NCBI GenBank assembly: GCA_016212515.1
Contig: JACRFZ010000098.1
Span: 1-38,718 of the forward strand
Length of the DNA stretch: 38,718 bases
Source of the DNA: Candidatus Melainabacteria bacterium
GTDB taxonomy: Bacteria; Cyanobacteriota; Vampirovibrionia; Obscuribacterales; Obscuribacteraceae
Direction: 5' to 3'
Position 1 is the stretch's first letter, and every line of letters begins with the position of its first letter. Under the pieces are notes generated by a model, which saw only the letters and a program-made list of their open reading frames with translations, searched no databases and was not told the origin of the DNA. Shown here in pieces: positions 33,165 through 38,718 of the stretch. The position numbers were made by a program, and so were the translations under genes.

Positions 33165-34298
33165 TCAAGGCAAAATAGACCGTATACCATAACGAATGGC
33201 ATGATTGACTGTGGTCCGTCCCAGACTTTTGCCGGTTCTTGTGAAGGCCGATTTGACGGCATTGCCTTTGTTCTGATTGCCTGAGGAAGGTGCAGCAGCG
33301 GGAGCATCACCCTGCACCAGAAGCGACAGCGGTCGACCGAAATCGGCAAAGGCCGCAGCATCAAAATCCTGGTAGAGTACAAAGGGCTGCCGGGCAAGCC
33401 TTTCATGCATAACAATGTCGATGGTTTTGACATTTCTCAAAGGTGTCTTGCCCGTATTGGGATTGACGGCGCGCTGCTGGTAGAAAAACTCGGAATTCTC
33501 CAGATTTCGACCCTCCCATTGCAGATCAGCCTCAGGCAAGTGGCTGCGATTTTTCATAGCCTGACTATGGGTGGAAATATGGGCCAGATGCAGAGAAGAA
33601 TACTGCGCCCGTTTCTCATCAACGGTGAGGGCCGCATTCTTCCATAGCTGGTAAAGATCTCTAGCGAAAGCCAACTCATAAGCCAGGTCGGGGCCGCTCC
33701 AGTAACCAGGCAAACAGGTAAGCACGGTGCCATCGGGGGCCAGCACAAAGAGCTGCAAGTTATGGGCGCCCACACCATTGGTAGTATCACCAACGTTTTC
33801 ATCGGGACCGTGTTGGTGCGGAATGCCGGCAAACGGTTTGCCGTCGATATTTTTATAGCCCACCACAAAGTCGTCTTTCAGTATGGAATAAACAGGATTT
33901 TTGGAAAGAGAGACCGCTCTCAGGGCACTGGCAGCCGCACAGGTATTGCCGTCTATCTGCCCAAGCATGTGCACCCAGAAAATGGGTTTGCCGCTGCGCT
34001 CAGCCTCGGCCCTGGCCCGGGAGAGCGACTTGTACCAGACCAATTCGCTGGTAAGGACTTCTACCCGCTCTTTGCAGGTAGCATGTGCTAAGGGCGGTAC
34101 CTCACCGCCGCTCTCGTGTTTAGGCGGCTGAGACTGCGGACGGCTAAGGCGAACGCCGCGTTCGGAACCGGTTCTCTGGGGACTGAGCAAAGGTCCGTAA
34201 GCTTCACCGCTATCGCCAGACTGCGCTACGGCAGCACCGGCATTAAATGCTATGGTCAGAGCGGTCACAAACAGGGCCGAGTCCGCAATCTTGGCCAT
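33165..34298 (-). CDS. Exported thioredoxin-fold-like protein
   Basis: A 377-residue protein with a signal peptide (residues 1-24, ADSALFVTALTIAFNAGAAVAQ). The segment W-x5-A-x2-A-x2-SGKPIFWVH is the entry to a thioredoxin-like fold. The active-site loop reads LGQIDGNTCAAASALR, with one Cys and no CxxC, so disulfide exchange is unlikely. It shares the layout (signal peptide, W, SGKPI, long C-terminus) with the TGA-interrupted gene at 1968 but little identity beyond that. ATG 34298 follows TGGAGAT. The TTG at 34304 is the longer alternative. Function unknown. Ends in TGA. Confidence 0.7.
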   Translation of the reverse strand: MAKIADSALFVTALTIAFNAGAAVAQSGDSGEAYGPLLSPQRTGSERGVRLSRPQSQPPKHESGGEVPPLAHATCKERVEVLTSELVWYKSLSRARAEAERSGKPIFWVHMLGQIDGNTCAAASALRAVSLSKNPVYSILKDDFVVGYKNIDGKPFAGIPHQHGPDENVGDTTNGVGAHNLQLFVLAPDGTVLTCLPGYWSGPDLAYELAFARDLYQLWKNAALTVDEKRAQYSSLHLAHISTHSQAMKNRSHLPEADLQWEGRNLENSEFFYQQRAVNPNTGKTPLRNVKTIDIVMHERLARQPFVLYQDFDAAAFADFGRPLSLLVQGDAPAAAPSSGNQNKGNAVKSAFTRTGKSLGRTTVNHAIRYGIRSILP

Positions 34299-34383
34299 GG
34301 GCAAATCTCCATCGACCAGTACATCCTAACAAACTCCTGCAATAAAGCAAACCAAAACAATGTTTGTCAGGACAGGATTGTAC

Positions 34384-35148
34384 TTAGCGACTGCCGCTAA
34401 AATTACCGCGATGGTTACTTTCCAGATCTGTAAAACTACCGGAAAAGCTCTTACCGTCTGGTGCAAGAACAAAGGAACCGCTGCGCCCGGAACCATAGGT
34501 GAAGGAAAAGGTAGAACCGACCACCTTACCCTTGAGGGGAATCCCTCCGGCAGTGACTACAGTTGTACCGTCATTCAGGGTCTTGAATGTGTAGTCTTCA
34601 TCGGCAGAATACGAACAACAGCCCTGGTGCTGGCGCCGTGTATGCCAGGTGCCGTCAAAGGCGCTGCCGGCAGCCACCGCTGTCGGAACTGTGGTTTTGG
34701 CGCTGCCGGCGGTCGAAGCGATCACGCCGACGCCTCCCAACGGCTCAATTTTGAACCGTACGTAATCAAAGCGACTTTCTTCATTGAGAATATGCAAAAC
34801 ACATTCCCCTCTGGTGGGCTTACTGAGCGATGCTCGCTCTTCCTCCGTGGTGGCAACTCTGGCAGGAACCTCGCGGCCGGAAAAGAAATCCGGATAGGTG
34901 GTACGGTAAATTTTTCCGGCTCGCAACAAACCGCATTGAAACGCCCGCCACCCCTTACCCTCATTGACGAGTATGCGATAACGGCCTTCCTTCAAGACCA
35001 CCCGGTCTTGCACATGCTTCTTGATAGTTAAAAGCGGCACATTAAGCTGGGCCATGGCCGGCAAGCCAGACCCGCAATAGGCGACAGAACCCAATACAAA
35101 CCCACTGATCGACAATCCCAGACAGACTTGCTTGCAATCTTTCCACAT
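34384..35148 (-). CDS. Exported protein of unknown function
   Basis: A 254-residue protein. The signal peptide (about 1-33) has hydrophobic VCLGLSISGFVLGSVAY and a likely cut after AMA. Two parts follow: a first domain with FDYVRFKIEP, and a C-terminal beta-rich domain (about 165-254) starting FDGTWHTRRQHQGCCSYSADEDYTF, ending in repeated Gly-Ser-Phe strands. The latter resembles small lipocalin-like or beta-barrel folds, though I would not assign one. ATG 35148 follows GGAG. It lies 85 bases upstream of the thioredoxin-like gene on the same strand and is possibly co-transcribed with it. Ends in TAA. Confidence 0.7.
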   Translation of the reverse strand: MWKDCKQVCLGLSISGFVLGSVAYCGSGLPAMAQLNVPLLTIKKHVQDRVVLKEGRYRILVNEGKGWRAFQCGLLRAGKIYRTTYPDFFSGREVPARVATTEEERASLSKPTRGECVLHILNEESRFDYVRFKIEPLGGVGVIASTAGSAKTTVPTAVAAGSAFDGTWHTRRQHQGCCSYSADEDYTFKTLNDGTTVVTAGGIPLKGKVVGSTFSFTYGSGRSGSFVLAPDGKSFSGSFTDLESNHRGNFSGSR

Positions 35149-35337
35149 GGCTGGCTCGCTCCACGAACCGACTGCGTCATCATAGAATCAATGCCACATA
35201 GTCGTATCATCCGAAAGGGTGGTCCGGACCTAGTCAATTTGGTTCAATCTGGCACACTTTACCGGCTATACTTACCCCTCAGTAACTCAAACTTGCGGCA
35301 CGCAGGGCAATTGAACAATGGGTCGGTCATAAACGAT

Positions 35338-36066
35338 ATGGATACAAATTTACTACTGGATGGCGAAGTCTGGGCAGCTCTGGCGTCGCTCACCTCGATG
35401 GAAATAATCCTTGGCATCGACAATATTATCTTCATATCGATTCTTTCCTCCAAGCTTCCGCTGCAGCAACAGAACACAGCCCGGATTGCCGGTCTGGCCC
35501 TGGCCATGCTCTCAAGAATTGCCCTGCTTGCTTCTTTGAGTTGGGTGATGAGCCTCAAAGAGCCGCTCTTTACTCTGGCTTCACATGCGTTCTCAGGCAG
35601 AGACCTGCTCTTATTGGCCGGTGGTGCCTTTCTGATAGCAAAAGCTACCAAAGAAATACACGGACGAATCGAAGGTGACGCCGAAACTGCAGACAAGAAG
35701 GCAAGTCCGTCCCTGTGGAGCACACTTATTCAAATCGCCATTCTAGACATGGTCTTTTCCCTGGATTCAGTTATAACCGCTGTGGGCATGGTTGATCAGA
35801 TCTGGATAATGATAGTAGCCGTAATCATCGCCGTCATAATCATGATGATCTTCTCTCAGCCGGTCAGTCAATTCATTCACAAGTTTCCCACGGTTAAAAT
35901 GCTTGCCTTGAGCTTTCTCCTGCTAATCGGCGTGGTTCTGACCGCCGAAGGCTGTGGACAGCACATAAACAAAGCCTATATCTATGCAGCCATGGGCTTT
36001 TCCATATTCGTGGAAGCTCTCAATCTAACAGCCAGCGCCAAAAGGAAGAAGTCAATTGAAGGCTGA
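35338..36066 (+). CDS. TerC-family membrane protein
   Basis: A 242-residue integral membrane protein. EIILGIDNIIFISIL (about 23-37) and LDMVFSLDSVITAVGM (about 138-153) are the two TerC-family signatures carrying conserved acidic residues within helices. Seven hydrophobic segments are visible, and the length fits the family. Members act in metal-ion (Mn) export and tellurite resistance. ATG 35338 is chosen because the protein then starts like other TerC proteins. The frame is open further upstream to 35128 but overlaps the opposite gene. A TATACT (35267) may be the -10. It overlaps the next gene by 11 bases. Ends in TGA. Confidence 0.9.
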   Translation: MDTNLLLDGEVWAALASLTSMEIILGIDNIIFISILSSKLPLQQQNTARIAGLALAMLSRIALLASLSWVMSLKEPLFTLASHAFSGRDLLLLAGGAFLIAKATKEIHGRIEGDAETADKKASPSLWSTLIQIAILDMVFSLDSVITAVGMVDQIWIMIVAVIIAVIIMMIFSQPVSQFIHKFPTVKMLALSFLLLIGVVLTAEGCGQHINKAYIYAAMGFSIFVEALNLTASAKRKKSIEG

Positions 36067-37168
36067 GAAGCAGAAATACATTCCATTGATTTTCTGCGGC
36101 AGTTTCCTACTGGCCGGTCTTTTCTTCTGGCAACAACTGTTGCTTGCCAGTCCTCTCTTCTTCGGCTACCGGGGTCCTGACATGTTCGGTATTTATACTG
36201 CCGACCTGGATGGGAAGAACTTTCACCCCCTTCTGCTTGATGCAAAAAGAGAAATGACCCATGCCAGAATTTCCCCGGATGGTAAGAAAATCACCTTTAC
36301 CCGCTATAACCCTAGCAAAAGAGCAATTTTGCCGACCGGCTTTGCCGAAGAAAACGGCAGCAATTATCTCAATACCGAAATAGTTGTAGCCGACCTGAGC
36401 GGCTCGGCCCATAACCGCACCCTCACCTGTACCAATCAAAAAGATGTGGAACCCTGGGGAGAGGAAATTATGAATGCCAATAGCTCATGGATAGACAATG
36501 ACGCCATCATCTACATCCACCGGGGCAAGCTCACATCCCTGCCTCAGCTCAAAATCTACCACCTGGCAAGCCGCCGCAGCGAAGTGGTGAACACCCCCTC
36601 CGGCCTGGCAGCGGCCGATCCCCACTGCATCAAGGGGCAACTTATTTTTCCGGTGGTGCCGCTCTCCCAGGACAAAAATGCCGCCTGCCGGCTTTATACG
36701 ATGAAACTCGACGGCACCGACGTCAAACAATTGCCGCAAGGTCAAATTGTCAGTACTTCCGACCTGCGGGCTTTTAAGTTGGGTGACTACGATCCCTGGC
36801 TGGCCCCGGATGGTAAAACGGCAGTTTTCATGCGCCATTTCGGTGGTGAAGACTGGCGTGTATTCAAAATCGATCTGGTCAAGGGCGAAGAGCAGCAACT
36901 CACCGCCACCGGTGTCACCAGCGGCATTCCCAAATGGTCGCCGGACGGCAAGGAAATTATCTACGTCTCCTGGGACAAGTCGAAACTGGAGAACCTGGGT
37001 CTCAATACCATGGGCGCCACAGGCGGAGCCTCTAAAAAGATTCCGCTGCCCAAAGGCTACCTCTTCACTCATCCCTCCTACCTGCCCCCGGGCACAAGCG
37101 GTGCAACCGATGCCAAAACAAATATGATCATATTCAGCGCCAGAAAAGTACCAGGACTACCGCAATAG
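36056..37168 (+). CDS. Membrane-anchored TolB-like beta-propeller protein
   Basis: A 370-residue protein starting at TTG 36056, with GGAAG well placed upstream and an 11-base overlap with terC. Residues 8-30 form a membrane anchor or uncleaved signal (IPLIFCGSFLLAGLFFW). The rest is a beta propeller of WD40-like/PD40 blades, seen in SPDGKKITFTRY (about 78), APDGKTAVFMRH (about 253) and SPDGKEIIYVSW (about 297). Each follows an upstream strand such as IYTADLDGKNFHPLLLDA. Such propellers bind proteins or glycans outside the cytoplasm. No enzymatic residues are seen. It is coupled to terC, but a joint role is not obvious. Ends in TAG. Confidence 0.85.
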   Translation: MKAEKQKYIPLIFCGSFLLAGLFFWQQLLLASPLFFGYRGPDMFGIYTADLDGKNFHPLLLDAKREMTHARISPDGKKITFTRYNPSKRAILPTGFAEENGSNYLNTEIVVADLSGSAHNRTLTCTNQKDVEPWGEEIMNANSSWIDNDAIIYIHRGKLTSLPQLKIYHLASRRSEVVNTPSGLAAADPHCIKGQLIFPVVPLSQDKNAACRLYTMKLDGTDVKQLPQGQIVSTSDLRAFKLGDYDPWLAPDGKTAVFMRHFGGEDWRVFKIDLVKGEEQQLTATGVTSGIPKWSPDGKEIIYVSWDKSKLENLGLNTMGATGGASKKIPLPKGYLFTHPSYLPPGTSGATDAKTNMIIFSARKVPGLPQ

Positions 37169-37187
37169 AAAGAGTACAAACAGCCCT

Positions 37188-38198
37188 ATGGAAGCAATGG
37201 TCTTTGAGAAATACGGATTGCCACTGAAAATGGTATCACTCCCGATGCCGCAGCTAAAACCCGGTCAACTGCTCCTGAAGGTCTCGGCTTGCGGCGTCTG
37301 TCGCACTGATCTTCATATTATCGAAGGCGATCTAAAAGAGGCCAAACTACCCTTAGTGCTCGGTCATGAGATCGTAGGCACGGTGGCAGCCCTGGCAGCA
37401 GATGAAAACGACAAGCCCTCTCCCTTTAGAATAGGCGAGCGCGTGGGCGTGCCCTGGCTCGGTCAGACCTGCAGCGACTGTCGCTTCTGTCTTTCCGAGC
37501 GGGAGAACCTCTGCGATCATCCATCTTTCACAGGCTACAACTTAGACGGCGGTTATGCCAGCCATACCGTAGCCGACCGCAACTACTGCTTCAGGTTGCC
37601 TGATGCCATTTCAGACCAGGAAGCAGCCCCGCTACTATGCGCCGGGCTGATAGGCTGGCGCACTCTCAAACTGGCGGGAGAAGGTAAGCGACTGGGCATT
37701 TACGGCTTTGGCGCCGCCGCCCATATCATCACTCAGGTAGCCCTCTTTCAGGGGCGAGAGGTGTATGCATTTACCAGACCGGGCGATCTGAGCGGTCAAG
37801 ACTATGCCAGAAGTCTGGGAGCAATCTGGGCCGGAGACTGCGATCGGATGCCGCCCCAAAAGCTAGATACCGCCCTCATATTTGCACCGGCGGGAGAACT
37901 TGTGCCCCTGGCTCTGAAAGCTTCCGACAAGGGGGCCAGCATCGTCTGTGGTGGCATTCACATGAGCGATATTCCCTCTTTCCCCTATGCCGATCTCTGG
38001 CAAGAACGCTCCATAAAGTCGGTGGCCAACCTGACCAGGCAGGATGCCGTGGAATTTCTAGAAATAGCAGGTCGGATACCGGTGCGCACAAAAGTCAACC
38101 TCTATCCACTGAAGGAAGCCAACCTGGCTTTAAGCGATCTCAAGCATGGGCGCTTCCACGGTGCCGCCGTACTGACTATGCCGGGTCCTTCTCTTTAA
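37188..38198 (+). CDS. Zinc-dependent alcohol dehydrogenase (AdhA/TIGR02822-like)
   Basis: A 336-residue medium-chain dehydrogenase. Catalytic zinc ligands are Cys38 in ACGVCRTDLH and His60/Glu61 in GHE. The structural zinc site is the four-cysteine cluster CSDCRFCLSERENLC. The GVPWLGQTC and GYNLDGGYASH segments are those of the TIGR02822 branch. The coenzyme domain begins near 163 with GIYGFGAAAHI, a slightly degenerate GxGxxG. It oxidises or reduces an alcohol/aldehyde with NAD(P), substrate unknown. It lies 20 bases after the propeller gene. Its 3' end overlaps the convergent gene at 38176 by 23 bases. Confidence 0.9.
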   Translation: MEAMVFEKYGLPLKMVSLPMPQLKPGQLLLKVSACGVCRTDLHIIEGDLKEAKLPLVLGHEIVGTVAALAADENDKPSPFRIGERVGVPWLGQTCSDCRFCLSERENLCDHPSFTGYNLDGGYASHTVADRNYCFRLPDAISDQEAAPLLCAGLIGWRTLKLAGEGKRLGIYGFGAAAHIITQVALFQGREVYAFTRPGDLSGQDYARSLGAIWAGDCDRMPPQKLDTALIFAPAGELVPLALKASDKGASIVCGGIHMSDIPSFPYADLWQERSIKSVANLTRQDAVEFLEIAGRIPVRTKVNLYPLKEANLALSDLKHGRFHGAAVLTMPGPSL

Positions 38199-38718
38199 CT
38201 TCCAGTGTAAAACCAGGCATCAAAGTCTCAACAGGCTCGCACGGGTTTTCGAAACTGGGAAAGCGATAACAGAGTTCACCCTGCTCAGTGACGTCGATCT
38301 GACAGACACTCAGTTTCGAGAGTCTTTCAAAAGCCTGTTTGGCATCAAGAATGCTGAGCCGACAATCCAGGGCTGCCTCCGATACCGTCAAAACACCGTG
38401 CTTACTCTTGGCGCGATTTAGCAAAGCCTGTTCTTCATACAATTCTTTCACTGCCCGGCGTTCCTTCAATTGCCCGGACACCAACCGAAAGCCAAGGTAA
38501 ACAAGACCGGTCAGAAATGCAATCAAACCAACTTGCGAGGGCACGCCGTGCCTGGTAGTACCGGCAATTATCTCGCCGATATAGGTAACGATAAGACCAC
38601 CCGGTAAAAGCATGAGAAAACTGCCGCCCCACATGGAAAGCCCGGCAGCAAAAGGAGAGCGAGAAGAAATTTTACGCCCGGAGGCGGCACTTTCACCCAC
38701 AGTTGCAAACTCAAGAGA
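38176..38718 (-). CDS. Two-helix membrane protein, possibly 5'-truncated by the window end
   Basis: At least 174 residues from GTG 38700, but the frame is open to the window edge and GTG has no good ribosome site, so the true start may lie outside. Two transmembrane helices (about 22-45 and 56-73 counted from the GTG) are followed by a cytoplasmic domain with basic helices and a winged-helix-like stretch (LTVSEAALDCRLSILDAKQAFERL, landmark near 100-125), then a short beta segment. Many small membrane proteins have this helix pair plus winged helix arrangement. No family is recognised. Confidence 0.6.
   Translation of the reverse strand, partial: SLEFATVGESAASGRKISSRSPFAAGLSMWGGSFLMLLPGGLIVTYIGEIIAGTTRHGVPSQVGLIAFLTGLVYLGFRLVSGQLKERRAVKELYEEQALLNRAKSKHGVLTVSEAALDCRLSILDAKQAFERLSKLSVCQIDVTEQGELCYRFPSFENPCEPVETLMPGFTLEVKEKDPA

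Noticed and set aside
1..38718. Global reassignment of UGA to an amino acid
   Set aside because: Eight well-supported genes end in TGA (ending at 3008, 9659, 24397, 25059, 30460, 31988, 33165 and 36066), several overlapping the next start codon, so UGA still works as a stop.

Overview
This window holds about 28 protein genes, one tRNA gene and one clear regulatory array. By eye the base composition is about half G+C. No phage or insertion sequence is evident. The gene style suggests a non-photosynthetic relative of the cyanobacteria (Melainabacteria/Vampirovibrionia, for example Obscuribacterales): a Hanks-type kinase fused to TPRs, a PP2C phosphatase, many exported TPR proteins, TadE/TadG-like pseudopilins, an HTTM protein and an MGDG-synthase-like glycosyltransferase. 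This placement is inference from gene style. There is no rRNA or marker gene in the window to confirm it.

Layout. Positions 116-6317 hold a DUF4419 protein, an exported thioredoxin-like gene with one in-frame TGA, an exported TPR protein and a TIGR03862-type flavoprotein. Positions 6679-12113 hold two adjacent HEAT-repeat-like proteins facing a large protein of unknown function. Positions 12163-12234 hold a minus-strand tRNA with anticodon UCA. Positions 12373-21696 hold a RecD2 helicase, a Ser/Thr kinase with zinc ribbon, membrane anchor and TPRs, two unknown proteins, a SolA/MSOX-type amine oxidase and a transglycosylase-domain protein. Positions 22044-27563 (minus strand) hold a TPR membrane protein, a small membrane protein and an HTTM protein in a tight operon, followed by a GT28-type glycosyltransferase. 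Positions 27962-33142 (plus strand) hold a pseudopilin, a vWA TadG-like protein, a second TadE-like protein with a Pro-Ala tail, a TPR protein and a PP2C phosphatase. The last part holds a second thioredoxin-like protein, an exported unknown, TerC, a TolB-like propeller, a zinc alcohol dehydrogenase and a partial membrane protein.

The main signal is a possible UGA-recoding pair. The tRNA at 12163-12234 folds as an ordinary 7/5 cloverleaf but carries the opal anticodon UCA, a short variable loop unlike tRNA-Sec, an A8/U14 swap, G37 and U73. About 10 kb away, the thioredoxin-like gene 1968-2957 is open for 329 codons except for one TGA at codon 65. Directly after that TGA is a hairpin with the geometry of a bacterial SECIS. 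Eight other genes here end in TGA, so UGA is not globally reassigned. Selective suppression (Cys by U73 plus C35/A36, or Sec) or a plain nonsense mutation remain the alternatives.

The second signal is the gap between the divergent TPR/HTTM and pseudopilin operons. It holds five pairs of GTGAA half-sites, each pair spaced exactly 11 bp, and two pairs-of-pairs are offset by exactly 150 bp. This is the layout expected for an OmpR/PhoB-type response regulator.
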